Counted from the first letter of the stretch, positions 1 through 9,411 are shown. The stretch: 53,682 nt of DNA from Sphingomonadales bacterium (GCA_027488785.1 JAIYAY010000003.1:76168-129849), one strand, 5' to 3'. A program made the numbers and translations. Notes: generated by a model not told the origin, from the letters alone.

Positions 1-2520
1 GAGCGCGATCAGGGGCAGGCGCGTTATATCAGCATCCGCGGCGCGCCAAATTATTGGACGACATTGTCATTCGACGGCATCAACGTTGTCAGCCCCGAAG
101 GCCGTGATGCGCGTTTCGACTCTATCCCATCGGCTATCGCGGCGCAGATCATAGTTTCCAAAGCGGTAACGCCAGATATGCCGGGCGAAACGGTGTCGGG
201 CAATGTCAACGTTATTACCCGCTCTGCCTTTGATTATAGCGGCCTGCACTTTGCCGGTAAGGCTGGCTATGGCGTTGCCGAACTCGGCAACCGCCCCCAA
301 TATGAAGGCTCAGCTGTCGTGTCGACGCGCGTTCCTGCTGGTGAAGGCGAAATCGGTGTTCTCGTTTCAGGCAGCTATTATCAGCGCGATATGATTACCG
401 ACAATTTTGAGACCGATTATGAACGGGTCTCGCAGGACCAGCGCCCCGATGCGCTGACGCGTTTTTGGGCGCATGAATCAGAAAATAAGCTGTATCGTCT
501 GACGCGCCGCAACTGGTCGGTTTCGGGGCGTTTGGATTGGAAGCCGAATCCGGATAATATGATTTCGCTGCGCTCGATTTTCACAACGTTCACCGATGAT
601 GAAATGCGTGACAATTACCGCTTTGACCTTGATGATCGTCAAAGTGAGCTGGTGGCCAACACGGCCGCTTGCGGAACTGCGTTAAACCCAACGCCAACCA
701 CGACAGGCTACGCCGATGTCTGCATCGGGAACACCCCGTTTAAAGGTACGGTCTATGGTATCGACATTCGTCAGCGTTCAACATTGCGTGCTTTTGAACA
801 ATCGATTTTCACCAATACGATCGAAGGCAACCATGAATTCGGCGACGGCTGGAGAATCAACTGGCTGGGCAACGTTACCGAATCTAAAGACGACCGTTCG
901 GTCGTGGGCGAAACAACTTGGGATAGCCCAAGCACACGCAATTTGCGCCCAACGGTAGCCTATGATTTTAGCGACCCCAATTTTGGCCGCTTATCCTTGT
1001 TCAACACAATCCAGCTGAGCAGCCCCACACGTTATCAGGCGGGTGCGCTGGTTACCGATGTTGACAGCTTTACAAAGCCCCTTTCTGGCTTCAGCGTGCT
1101 GGATGCAGTGGATACAACCAAGGCATATACCGCAAAGTTTGTTGTTTCGCGCGAAACAGAATTTTTGGGTGGTGACGCTGTACTGAAGGCTGGTTTCCAA
1201 TATGACCAGCGCACTAAGACTGTTGATGAAAGCAATATTTCCCTCAACAGTGCAGCCCAATTTGCGACGATTGGTATCTCCACAACCTATAATGGTTTCA
1301 GCCTTGATACACCGTTCAAGGGCGAGATACCGATGGGCTACACTTTCCGTTATTTCGATGCTGATAAGATGCGCGCAGCCAGCGAAGCTGCACGCAGTGC
1401 TTTCACTTTTTCACCGGTGACCGGCAATATTTATGATGTGCGCGAAGAGGTACTTGCGGGCTATCTGATGGGGACAGTGCGCTACGACTGGGGTTCCGCC
1501 ATCGGCGGGGCGCGGATCGAGCGCGTGAAAAACAGCGGAACTGCGGTGGCGACGATTGGCAACGTTAGCGGGCCTGTGACCGCCGAGAGCTCCGGGACCC
1601 TAATATTCCCGAGCATGCACCTCAATTTCGACGTCGATACCGATAAGAAATTGCGCATTGGCTTTACCAGCGGTGCGGCGCGCGCAGATTACGATCAGCT
1701 CCGCCCGAATGTTGTTGTTGATGACAGTAATCAGCGGATCTCTGGCGGCAACCCGGCTGTAAAGCCGGAGCGCTCTTATGGTTTGGACGCTTATTATGAG
1801 TATTATGTCCAACCGCAGGGTTATTTCATGCTGGGTGCATTCTACAAAAAGGTAGAAGACGTACTTTACACGTCGCGTCGCACATTTGACTCAAATGCGC
1901 TCGACACCAATGGCATAGACCGTTCGGGTTACGCCTTTAGCGGGATCACAAATGGCGGCTCGGGCCGGGTGTTTGGCGTTGAAGCGGCAGCCCAGATGCA
2001 GCTGGACCCCTATGTCTCCGATCTTGGTTTGCCTGATTGGATGGGTGGCTTTGGTATCACGGCCAACGCAACCTATAATGACAGCGAAGTTACCAAGCCT
2101 GCGATACTTGACGCCGCCGGTGTTGTCCTTTCGCCCGAACGTAAGGTGCCACTGCCCGGCACATCAGAGGTCGTATACAATATCGGCGCTTATTATGAAA
2201 AATACGGCTTATCGCTGCGGTTGCAGTATCAAAACCGTACAACATGGGCTGACGGCTTTGCAGACAATCTTGACAGCGCCGGTGATACCTATTGGGCCGA
2301 TGATGATGAGCTCGATTTTTCGGTGCGATATGAAATATCCAATGGCTTTGAAGTCTATTTCGACGCATCGAACTTGCTCAATAATCCCGGTCGTCGCTAT
2401 TCCGACCCTTCGAACATTTTGAATGCACAAGGCATTACGACGCCATTCACCAGTGGTTATACCATTGAATGGGAGCGCTTTGGTCGCCGCTACTCCGGGG
2501 GCATTCGCGTTAACTTCTAA
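1..2520 (+). CDS. TonB-dependent outer-membrane receptor, 5'-truncated by window edge
   Basis: The frame is open from base 1, so signal peptide, TonB box and the start of the plug lie outside the window; 839 residues are visible. The first residues (ISIRGAPNYWTTLSFDG, then RFDSIPSAIAAQIIVSKAVTPDM) are the plug domain of the Caulobacter/Xanthomonas-type TonB receptors. The rest is a beta-barrel rich in aromatic residues with the C-terminal end FGRRYSGGIRVNF, whose last residue is the expected Phe. The stop codon shares one base with the next gene's ATG (TAATG), so receptor and phytase are translationally coupled. In Sphingomonads and Caulobacter such receptors commonly neighbour beta-propeller phytases, so the substrate is plausibly phytate or a breakdown product; that assignment is inference. 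Family call is firm. Confidence 0.93.
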   Translation, partial: ERDQGQARYISIRGAPNYWTTLSFDGINVVSPEGRDARFDSIPSAIAAQIIVSKAVTPDMPGETVSGNVNVITRSAFDYSGLHFAGKAGYGVAELGNRPQYEGSAVVSTRVPAGEGEIGVLVSGSYYQRDMITDNFETDYERVSQDQRPDALTRFWAHESENKLYRLTRRNWSVSGRLDWKPNPDNMISLRSIFTTFTDDEMRDNYRFDLDDRQSELVANTAACGTALNPTPTTTGYADVCIGNTPFKGTVYGIDIRQRSTLRAFEQSIFTNTIEGNHEFGDGWRINWLGNVTESKDDRSVVGETTWDSPSTRNLRPTVAYDFSDPNFGRLSLFNTIQLSSPTRYQAGALVTDVDSFTKPLSGFSVLDAVDTTKAYTAKFVVSRETEFLGGDAVLKAGFQYDQRTKTVDESNISLNSAAQFATIGISTTYNGFSLDTPFKGEIPMGYTFRYFDADKMRAASEAARSAFTFSPVTGNIYDVREEVLAGYLMGTVRYDWGSAIGGARIERVKNSGTAVATIGNVSGPVTAESSGTLIFPSMHLNFDVDTDKKLRIGFTSGAARADYDQLRPNVVVDDSNQRISGGNPAVKPERSYGLDAYYEYYVQPQGYFMLGAFYKKVEDVLYTSRRTFDSNALDTNGIDRSGYAFSGITNGGSGRVFGVEAAAQMQLDPYVSDLGLPDWMGGFGITANATYNDSEVTKPAILDAAGVVLSPERKVPLPGTSEVVYNIGAYYEKYGLSLRLQYQNRTTWADGFADNLDSAGDTYWADDDELDFSVRYEISNGFEVYFDASNLLNNPGRRYSDPSNILNAQGITTPFTSGYTIEWERFGRRYSGGIRVNF

Positions 2521-3551
2521 TGCTTAAGCCGCTGCTCCTTTTGCCATTGTTCCTCGCCGGTTGCGCCTCGACGCAGCCGGTGATGAGCCCGCTGCCCACG
2601 GCTTCAGTCTCGGCCAAGGTTGAGACACAGCCTGTAGTTACGGTGGAGGATGCAGCCGATGACCCAGCGATTTGGCGTAACGCCGCTAATCCGGCGCAAA
2701 GCCTGATTATCGGCACCGACAAACGCGCGGGCATTCATGTCTATGACTTGCAAGGTCGTCAGGTCAGTTTTACGCCATCGCCACGCCTGAACAATGTTGA
2801 TCTGCGCGATGTCGGGGGTAGCATCGGTGTCCTAGTGGCCGCTAGCGATCGTCAGAACCTCGCTCAGGCGCAAATGGCGTTATTCCGCTTGGACACTGAC
2901 GCCAGAAAACTTTTGCCTCTGGTGACACTCGCTGTGGGGCCTGGAGAGGCCTATGGCATGTGCTTATGGCAGCGAGCGAGTGACAGGGCGCTGTTCGGCT
3001 TTATAGTCTTGAAAGATGGTCGCATTGATCAGGTCGCAATTGATACCAACGGCGCGATACCAAGCGGTAAAGTTGTCCGCAGCATGAAATTGGGTACGCA
3101 GTCCGAAGGCTGCGTTGTCGATGACCGCACCGGAATTTTATATGTAGCCGAAGAAGATATTGGCCTTTGGAAATTCGATGCCGCACCCGATGGCGCGACT
3201 GTTCCCATGGCGATTGCTAAGGCCGATGGCAAAGAAATCGTGATGGATGCCGAAGGCGTGGCTTTGGCGCCATCCGGTACAGATGGCGGCTATGTCATCG
3301 TGTCGAGCCAAGGCGACAATGCGTATGCCGTCTATAAATTGCCTGAGGCCAATTATATGGGGCGTTTTCGCATCAACGACAGCGCCATTGACGGCGTTCA
3401 GGAAACCGATGGTATTGAGTTGATGCTTGGTGACTTTGGCCCTGACTTTCAGGATGGTATTTTTGTTGTGCAAGATGGCGATAACCGCCCAGCGACACAG
3501 AATTTCAAGCTGGTTGACTGGGCCGAAATCAAACGCGCACTTGGTTTATAA
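2520..3551 (+). CDS. beta-propeller phytase (3-phytase), lipoprotein
   Basis: 343 residues. The N-terminus is a lipoprotein signal with lipobox LAGC (Cys15), so the protein is predicted to be membrane-anchored. Motifs typical of the calcium-dependent beta-propeller phytase family are visible: DAADDPAIW near residue 45, LNNVDLRD near 92, EGCVVDDRTGILYVAEE near 195, DAEGVAL, VQETDGIEL and GIFVVQDGDN toward the end. It would hydrolyse phytate, releasing phosphate from the substrate made accessible by the upstream TonB receptor. The ATG overlaps the receptor stop by one base, indicating one transcript. Length fits the single-propeller form (about 340-380 residues). Confidence 0.92.
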   Translation: MLKPLLLLPLFLAGCASTQPVMSPLPTASVSAKVETQPVVTVEDAADDPAIWRNAANPAQSLIIGTDKRAGIHVYDLQGRQVSFTPSPRLNNVDLRDVGGSIGVLVAASDRQNLAQAQMALFRLDTDARKLLPLVTLAVGPGEAYGMCLWQRASDRALFGFIVLKDGRIDQVAIDTNGAIPSGKVVRSMKLGTQSEGCVVDDRTGILYVAEEDIGLWKFDAAPDGATVPMAIAKADGKEIVMDAEGVALAPSGTDGGYVIVSSQGDNAYAVYKLPEANYMGRFRINDSAIDGVQETDGIELMLGDFGPDFQDGIFVVQDGDNRPATQNFKLVDWAEIKRALGL

Positions 3552-3599
3552 ACGTAACTTGCCCTAGACAGTTTCTGTTGCTTCGCGCATGGAGATGGC

Positions 3600-4034
3600 A
3601 TGTCTATATGGTTTCACGAAAAGATTGATCTCGCTGCGTTGACCGCGGGTAGCGCGCATTGCATGCCCGGTTTTGTCGGTATTGAATTTGTCGATTATGG
3701 TGACAATTGGATCACGGCGCGCATGCCCGTCGATGAACGCACGAAGCAGCCTTATGGGCGGCTCCATGGCGGTGCATCGGTGGTCTTGGCGGAAACAGTG
3801 GGTTCCACGGCGGCGGCAATGACAGTTGATCCCAGCAAGTTTGCGACGGTCGGTATGGAAATCAACGCAAATCATATTCGGCCCGTTAAGGACGGCTTTG
3901 TTTTTGCCACGGCGACGTCGGAATCGATTGGCCGCACCACACAAATTTGGTCAATCCGGATTGAGGATGAGGCTGGAAAGCTGGTCTGCATCTCACGTAT
4001 TACGATGGCGGTTATTTCCACCGACCGCGCATAA
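3600..4034 (+). CDS. PaaI/MenI-type hotdog-fold acyl-CoA thioesterase
   Basis: 144 residues, the usual size for a single hotdog domain. The segment GRLHGGASVVLAETVGSTAA (about residues 57-76) matches the active-site helix of the PaaI family and most resembles the MenI/YdiI/EntH branch, with the catalytic Glu in LAET. These enzymes hydrolyse aromatic or small acyl-CoA thioesters. It precedes, on the same strand, a fusion protein and hppD, so a role in aromatic acid turnover is possible. There is a 78-base gap to the next start, so co-transcription is not certain. Substrate cannot be read from the sequence. Confidence 0.85.
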   Translation: MSIWFHEKIDLAALTAGSAHCMPGFVGIEFVDYGDNWITARMPVDERTKQPYGRLHGGASVVLAETVGSTAAAMTVDPSKFATVGMEINANHIRPVKDGFVFATATSESIGRTTQIWSIRIEDEAGKLVCISRITMAVISTDRA

Positions 4035-4112
4035 ATTATTGCGTAAAAGAGAGTAAGCGGGCACGGATGGTCAGAATATGACACCGTTAGACAGAATTTG
4101 GGGTTGAGGCGA

Positions 4113-5348
4113 ATGTCGCTGCGTTATGTAAGAGAATTTAAGGGCTTTGCAGGCATAAGGATTGAGGCCGACGACATTGGTTCGGCGGATGATCCATCGA
4201 TTGTCCTGCTGCATGGCTTTGGCCAGACCCGCAAAGTGTGGGAAGATGTCGCCATTGGCCTGGAACAGGCTGGGCGCCATGTCATCAATGTCGACCTGCG
4301 CGGTCATGGCGGCAGTGAATGGCCGTCCGACGCGCGCTATGACTTTACCGCTTATGTCGAAGATTTGCGGGCCGTTCTGGGCCAAATGCGCACACGTCCC
4401 GTTGTTGTTGCCGCTTCCCACAGCGCGTGGATCGCGACGATGGCCTTGGCCGAAGATGCCGCGACCTTGGCGTCAGGCTTGATCTTTGTCAATCCACCTG
4501 CGGACCATGCGGCTGGATCCATGCGCGCGGCGACAGAGCGTATGTCGGCGGCTCTTGGGCAGGATTTGAATCGCGCGGATTATGACACAGCTATATTTGC
4601 CGCGTTCGACGCCCATGACATCGGTGAAGCACTTACCGAAGCCGCGGCGCATATTGGCTTGCCGTCGCTCGTCATTCGCGGCGCCTTGGGTCAAATCGAC
4701 CCTGATGCCGCGCAACCGGGATTTGTGGACAGCCTTCCAAATGTTGAGGCCATTGACGTCGATGGCGGCGGCTTGTTGATCGTAGCCGAACGGGCAGAGG
4801 CCTTTAATGGCCTGCTCATCGACTTTTTGGAGCGCAAGCAACCGCGCTTCATTCCCGAATATCGTTCCGGCTCCGACGCGCGGACTTTGCGGGATGCGAT
4901 GGGGTGTTTTGCGACAGGAGTTACCATCATTACGGCGCATGCGTCCGATGGCCGCCCTGTTGGTTTGACCGCCAATAGCTTCACCAGCGTGTCACTCGAC
5001 CCGCCATTATTATTGGTGTGCATCGCCAATAACTCCGGAAGCGCAGAGGTTTTGCGCGGGATTGACGACTTCGCCGTCAATGTTCTGCAAATCGGGCAGC
5101 AACCTGTCTCCAACCTGTTCGCTGGAAAAAGCGAGGATCGCTTTGCCGGAACGCGCTGGGAAGTGGGCGAATATGGCGCACCGATTTTACCCAGCTCGCT
5201 TGGCATATTCGAATGCAAACGCGATGCCTTGCATGAGGCTGGTGACCATTTCATTCTGGTGGGCCGCGTCGAAAAAGCGAGCTTTGAACCGCGCCGTGAT
5301 CCTTTGCTCTACTTCCGTGGCAAATACCGGCGCTTGCACTTTACCTGA
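4113..5348 (+). CDS. fusion: degenerate alpha/beta-hydrolase domain + flavin reductase domain
   Basis: 411 residues from the ATG at 4113, chosen over a TTG 15 bases upstream because GAGG lies just before it and homology begins there. Residues about 20-245 are an alpha/beta-hydrolase (VLLHGFGQTRKVWED, DLRGHGGSEW). The nucleophile elbow reads VAASHSAW (Ser102): Ser is kept but both family glycines are lost. Where relatives have GAGHMVAGD, this protein has GGGLLIVAE (Leu221), so the usual catalytic His appears missing. Residues about 258-411 are a flavin reductase-like FMN-binding domain (MGCFATGVTIITA, GLTANSFTSVSLDPP, GDHFILVGRV, PLLYFRGKYRRL) with intact motifs. Such reductases supply reduced flavin to two-component monooxygenases. 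It lies directly upstream of hppD but has its own spacing; function is unknown. Confidence 0.85.
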   Translation: MSLRYVREFKGFAGIRIEADDIGSADDPSIVLLHGFGQTRKVWEDVAIGLEQAGRHVINVDLRGHGGSEWPSDARYDFTAYVEDLRAVLGQMRTRPVVVAASHSAWIATMALAEDAATLASGLIFVNPPADHAAGSMRAATERMSAALGQDLNRADYDTAIFAAFDAHDIGEALTEAAAHIGLPSLVIRGALGQIDPDAAQPGFVDSLPNVEAIDVDGGGLLIVAERAEAFNGLLIDFLERKQPRFIPEYRSGSDARTLRDAMGCFATGVTIITAHASDGRPVGLTANSFTSVSLDPPLLLVCIANNSGSAEVLRGIDDFAVNVLQIGQQPVSNLFAGKSEDRFAGTRWEVGEYGAPILPSSLGIFECKRDALHEAGDHFILVGRVEKASFEPRRDPLLYFRGKYRRLHFT

Positions 5349-5360
5349 GACCTGCTTGCG

Positions 5361-5410
5361 TTGACTTACGGTCACCGATGACCTAAACTGGTTGCAAATG
5401 TAACCAGTTT
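5361..5410 (+). promoter_or_regulatory. hppD promoter with overlapping inverted-repeat operator
   Basis: TTGACT at 5361-5366 and TAAACT at 5384-5389 are separated by exactly 17 bases, a good sigma70-like promoter. A perfect inverted repeat, AAACTGGTT (5385-5393), 8-base spacer, AACCAGTTT (5402-5410), covers the -10 and the expected start point. The position fits a repressor operator. The cognate regulator is not in the window; regulators of the MarR, IclR or Lrp type are known for this pathway in other bacteria, and which applies here is unknown. Confidence 0.7.
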
Positions 5411-5423
5411 GTCAGGAGTGGCT

Positions 5424-6512
5424 ATGGCCGATTTGTTCGAAAACCCTTTGGGACTTGATGGGTTCGAATTCATCGAATTTTCTGCGCCGGAAAAAGGCCT
5501 GCTGGAGCCTGTATTTGAACGCATGGGTTTTAGCCGCATTGCGCGCCACCGGTCGAAGGATGTCGACCTGTGGCGCCAGGGTGAGATTAACCTGATCGCC
5601 AATTACGAGCCCAAAAGCCCTGCCGCCTATTTTGCGGCGGAGCATGGCCCTTCGGCATGCGGCATGGGATTTCGCGTGAAGAACGCACGTATTGCGTATG
5701 AAGAAGCCATTGCGCGTGGCGCGGAACCCGTTGAAACGCGCACTGGCCCGATGGAGCTGCGCTTGCCCGCCATTCGCGGCATTGGCGGCGCGATGATTTA
5801 CCTTGTGGATCGCTATGGGGATGCACTGTCCATTTACGACATCGATTTCGACTATCTGCCTGATGTTGACCGCAATCCCGTGGGGGCTGGTTTCAAGATT
5901 ATCGATCACCTTACCCACAATGTCTATGGCGGTCGCATGGCGCATTGGGCAAGTTTTTACGAGCGCGTCTTCAACTTCCGCGAAATCCGCTATTTCGACA
6001 TTAAAGGCGAATATACTGGCCTTACCAGCCGCGCGATGACCGCGCCCGATGGCAAAATCCGCATTCCGTTGAATGAAGAGGGTAAGGCCGGCGGCGGACA
6101 GATTGAGGAATATTTGCGCGCTTATAATGGGGAAGGCATTCAACATATCGCCTTTTCCTGCGATGATTTGCCGGCGTGCTGGGACAGGTTGAAAACGTTG
6201 GGCACACCTTTCGCGCCGCCACCGCCCAAGGCTTATTATGACATGCTTGAGGAACGCTTGCCGGGGCATGGCGAGCCCGTTGCGGAACTGCAATCGCGCG
6301 GTATCTTGCTCGATGGTTCTACCGAAGATGGCGACCCGCGGCTCTTGCTGCAGATATTTTCGCAGACCATGATTGGACCTGTGTTCTTCGAATTCATTCA
6401 GCGCAAAAAGGACGAAGGTTTTGGTGAAGGCAATTTCACGGCTTTGTTCAAAAGCATTGAGCGCGACCAAATTGAACGTGGTGCGTTGACGGTAGCGGAG
6501 CCCGCGACATGA
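5424..6512 (+). CDS. hppD: 4-hydroxyphenylpyruvate dioxygenase
   Basis: 362 residues from the ATG at 5424, preceded by CAGGAG with six bases of spacing; an upstream TTG is less likely. The enzyme converts 4-hydroxyphenylpyruvate to homogentisate in tyrosine/phenylalanine breakdown (Fe(II), cytoplasm). The facial triad is intact: His162 (IDHLTH), His241 (IQHIAF) and Glu323 (FFEFIQ), almost the numbering of the Pseudomonas enzyme. Two VOC halves are visible and the C-terminal [11 protein letters not shown] helix is typical. The stop overlaps the next gene by ATGA. Homogentisate dioxygenase is not in the window. Confidence 0.97.
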   Translation: MADLFENPLGLDGFEFIEFSAPEKGLLEPVFERMGFSRIARHRSKDVDLWRQGEINLIANYEPKSPAAYFAAEHGPSACGMGFRVKNARIAYEEAIARGAEPVETRTGPMELRLPAIRGIGGAMIYLVDRYGDALSIYDIDFDYLPDVDRNPVGAGFKIIDHLTHNVYGGRMAHWASFYERVFNFREIRYFDIKGEYTGLTSRAMTAPDGKIRIPLNEEGKAGGGQIEEYLRAYNGEGIQHIAFSCDDLPACWDRLKTLGTPFAPPPPKAYYDMLEERLPGHGEPVAELQSRGILLDGSTEDGDPRLLLQIFSQTMIGPVFFEFIQRKKDEGFGEGNFTALFKSIERDQIERGALTVAEPAT

Positions 6513-7060
6513 CCGCGCCCATCTTGCTGAACCGGATTCATCACGTCGCCTATCGGTGTAAGGACGCCAAAGTGACGGCGGAATGGTATGCGCAAGTTCT
6601 GGGCATGGAATTCACCACGGCCTTTGCTGAGGATCATGTGCCATCCACGGGCGAATATGACCCCTATATGCATATCTTCTTGGATTGCGGCGGCGGCAAT
6701 GTCCTCGCCTTCTTCGAACTGCCCAACCAGCCCGAAATGGGCAAAGACCCCAATACCCCAGCCTGGGTCCAACATATCGCATTTGAAGTTGCAGACATGG
6801 ATGCGCTGCACGCGGCAAAGGCGCATATAGAGGCACAAGGTATAGATGTGGTCGGCCCGACCTTTCACGGCATATTCCGGTCGATCTATTTCTTTGACCC
6901 TAATGGCCACCGACTGGAGCTGGCCTGCAACATTGGCACGGCCGAACAACATGCGGAACTGAAACGCGTCGCGCCTTTAATGCTGCAGGAATGGAGCGAG
7001 ACCAAAAAAGCACCGCGCCATGCCGATTGGCTTCATATTGATCCGGATAAGCAGACTTAA
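6509..7060 (+). CDS. VOC-family (glyoxalase/dioxygenase superfamily) protein
   Basis: 183 residues, a single VOC module pair. The start ATG overlaps the hppD stop (ATGA), so it is translationally coupled and probably functions in the same pathway. Potential metal ligands are visible at the family positions: His in RIHHVAY, Glu in LAFFELP, His in VQHIAFEV and Glu in HRLELAC. The pattern (DPNGHRLEL) is that of glyoxalase I-like and extradiol dioxygenase-like proteins; it is too short for a full two-module dioxygenase. A lyase, isomerase or dioxygenase acting on an aromatic acid intermediate is possible; the specific reaction cannot be assigned. Confidence 0.88.
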   Translation: MTAPILLNRIHHVAYRCKDAKVTAEWYAQVLGMEFTTAFAEDHVPSTGEYDPYMHIFLDCGGGNVLAFFELPNQPEMGKDPNTPAWVQHIAFEVADMDALHAAKAHIEAQGIDVVGPTFHGIFRSIYFFDPNGHRLELACNIGTAEQHAELKRVAPLMLQEWSETKKAPRHADWLHIDPDKQT

Positions 7061-7953
7061 CCCGCCACGTCTGCACCCAGCGCTGCAATATGTTCAGGGC
7101 CAATCCCGCAACAGCCGCCCAATATAGAGGCGCCTGCTGCGTGCCAGGCCGCAGCAAAGCGGGCATAGCCTTCGGGCGTTAAATCCGCGCGGATCGGGCT
7201 GAGTCCTGAATTCGCTTCGGCATCGGCGGCCATGGGTGGGAAGGCATTGGCATAGACGCCGATGCGGATCGCGCTGTCCCCCCCGAGTTGCGCTTGCGCG
7301 ATGCGTACGGCGGCTTCCATCACTTCAGGCTGGCTGCAATTGAAAAGCAGGGCAGCGGCGCCAACCTCTTGTGCAAGACGGGCAGCCTCGGCCACGCTTT
7401 CGCCTGAGCGGAGGGTGGGTTCATCCGTGGCCGCCTCGTCCTCCAGTGTGAAAGAAAGCCATAATGCTTTATTTGTCGGGGCGGTGAGCGTGGCGCAAAG
7501 GCGCGCTTCCGCCAGTGAGGACAGCGTTTCGGCAAGCCAATGGTCAATGGTCGGAGCCAGTGCGCCAATCAGGATCTCAAGGATCGGACGCGCGCGATCT
7601 AGATCGACAAGATCCGGGCGGTAGGAGCCGCAAACAGGTGGCAGCGAGCCAGCCACCCTTATTTCACGCGGCGATGCATCCGCCACGTCGCGCGCCAATT
7701 GCCCCGCGCGCGCCGCAAGTGCACCACCTTCCGCAGCAAAGCGTTCCGCGCCGATGTGAAAGGGCACAAGGGCATAAGAATTGGTGGTAATGACGTCCGC
7801 ACCAGCATCGACATAAGCGTGGTGGACTTCTGTGACGAACTGCGGACCCTCAATCAGCGCTAGCGCCGACCATTCGGGCTGACGAAAGGGCGCGCCACGC
7901 CGCGCAAGCTCACGGCCAGTGCCGCCATCAAGAATTAAAAGTGTGTCAGTCAT
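7057..7953 (-). CDS. homocysteine S-methyltransferase family protein
   Basis: 298 residues from ATG 7953; a TTG three codons upstream is also open. The N-terminus LILDGGTGRELARRG and the motif VDAGADVITTNSYALVPFH are those of the BHMT/MmuM domain. The zinc-binding cysteines are present in LLFNCSQPE and in the C-terminal GGCCGIGPEHI. The family transfers a methyl group from S-methylmethionine, betaine or a related donor to homocysteine; the donor cannot be decided here. It ends four bases inside the convergent VOC gene, so the two genes meet tail to tail with no room for a separate terminator. Confidence 0.92.
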   Translation of the reverse strand: MTDTLLILDGGTGRELARRGAPFRQPEWSALALIEGPQFVTEVHHAYVDAGADVITTNSYALVPFHIGAERFAAEGGALAARAGQLARDVADASPREIRVAGSLPPVCGSYRPDLVDLDRARPILEILIGALAPTIDHWLAETLSSLAEARLCATLTAPTNKALWLSFTLEDEAATDEPTLRSGESVAEAARLAQEVGAAALLFNCSQPEVMEAAVRIAQAQLGGDSAIRIGVYANAFPPMAADAEANSGLSPIRADLTPEGYARFAAAWHAAGASILGGCCGIGPEHIAALGADVAG

Positions 7954-8165
7954 TAACGGCAAATTAGCATGTCACGCATCGCAGCGACAGAGAGAGATTA
8001 TCTATGGGGTCGGCATTGCTCGCTGCTGTCCGCAGGCAGTTAAACATCGGCGCTTGCAACACCGCATGCGCACCGCCTAACGTAAATTTTAACGATGAGG
8101 CCAATGCTTCATTGATGTGTCGAGATGGACAGTTATTCGAAGTTTCTTTGCGCGGTGGGGATAAA

Positions 8166-9383
8166 ATGGCCGATAAAAAATTTGATATAATCGTATATGG
8201 GGCCACCAGCTTTGTCGGCCAGATTATCACGCGTTACATGCATGCGCAGTTTGCAGATGGATCCATCCGCTGGGCCATCGCAGGCCGCTCATATAGCAAG
8301 CTTCAAGTTGTCAGCGACGCGATTGGATTGTCAGGTGTTGAGATCATCGTTGCGGATGCGGCGGACGAAGATGCCTTAAGGCAAATGTGTGCGCAGACCA
8401 CTGTCGTCATGTCAACGGTTGGTCCCTATGCGCTTTATGGCGACTTACTATTAAAGGTATGTGCCACAACGGGGACGCATTACTGCGACCTTACAGGCGA
8501 GCCTCAGTGGATCCGTAAAATGCAGCTACGGCATGAAGCCGACGCCATCAAAAGCGGTGCGAGGATCGTACATTGTTGTGGCTTTGACAGCATCCCGTCC
8601 GATCTGGGTGTCCACTTCCTTCAACGCAACGCATTGGAACAATTCGGCCACAGTTGTGAGCGGATCGACATGCGTGTGGTCAGCATGAAAGGCGGGGCGT
8701 CAGGCGGCACCATCGCCAGCATGATCAATATGGTGAAGGAAGCAGTCAAAGACGCCGATCTACGGCGCGAACTGAAAGACCCTTACAGCCTGTGCCCGCC
8801 AAAGCATGGCTTCTCTATCCCACAGGCTGATGTCAAGGTCGCGTATGACGCGGTCGCCGGTGGCTGGATTGCGCCATTTATCATGGCGGGCATCAACACG
8901 CGGGTCGTGCATCGGTCCAACGCTTTGAGCAATAATAGCTATGGTGTTGAATTTAAGTATGCGGAGGCTGTCCTGACGGGCCAAGGGGGTTCCGGCAAGC
9001 GGAAGGCGCAAGCGGCACATTGGGGTGTAAATGCCCTTATGATTGGTCTCGCGGTGCCGCCGATCCGTTGGCTGCTCGAAACGGCTGTTTTGCCTAAGCC
9101 GGGCGAGGGGCCAAGCGAAAAAGCGCAACTTGAGGGAATGTTTGAACTTGTTTTCCACGGTTCAACTGCAAAGGGTGAAACGATCCGATGCCGTGTGACA
9201 GGAGACCGAGATCCGGGCTATGGATCCACGGCAAAAATGTTGTCACAGGCTGCCGCCTGCCTCGCCAAAGATGTGCCTAATGCGGTCCCGGGGGGATTCT
9301 GGACACCCGCAACGATTTTAGGCGACAAGCTTATCGAGCGGCTGAAGGCACATGCAGGGCTAACATTTGAGAAGCTCGCTTAG
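8166..9383 (+). CDS. saccharopine dehydrogenase-like / trans-acting enoyl reductase family protein
   Basis: 405 residues from the ATG at 8166, which has GGTGGGG upstream; the frame stays open for 54 codons before it, but that part has no family similarity. The N-terminus DIIVYGATSFVGQIITRY is a dinucleotide-binding Rossmann motif, followed by VGPYALYGDLLLKVCATTGTHYCDLTGE and VHCCGFDSIPSDLG, which characterise the saccharopine dehydrogenase NADP-binding family and the trans-acting enoyl reductases. True lysine-pathway saccharopine reductase activity is not implied. A NAD(P)H-dependent reductase of lipid-like substrates is the better guess. It is the last chromosomal gene before the island's left repeat, 28 bases downstream. 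Confidence 0.85.
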   Translation: MADKKFDIIVYGATSFVGQIITRYMHAQFADGSIRWAIAGRSYSKLQVVSDAIGLSGVEIIVADAADEDALRQMCAQTTVVMSTVGPYALYGDLLLKVCATTGTHYCDLTGEPQWIRKMQLRHEADAIKSGARIVHCCGFDSIPSDLGVHFLQRNALEQFGHSCERIDMRVVSMKGGASGGTIASMINMVKEAVKDADLRRELKDPYSLCPPKHGFSIPQADVKVAYDAVAGGWIAPFIMAGINTRVVHRSNALSNNSYGVEFKYAEAVLTGQGGSGKRKAQAAHWGVNALMIGLAVPPIRWLLETAVLPKPGEGPSEKAQLEGMFELVFHGSTAKGETIRCRVTGDRDPGYGSTAKMLSQAAACLAKDVPNAVPGGFWTPATILGDKLIERLKAHAGLTFEKLA

Positions 9384-9411
9384 GTTGAAATAAGTGCCTA
9401 AGCGGTGATAT

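Noticed and set aside
5412-6470. 352-codon open frame antisense to hppD
   Set aside because: It mirrors the codon structure of hppD, has no ribosome site, and its translation shows no domain; hppD is certain on the other strand.
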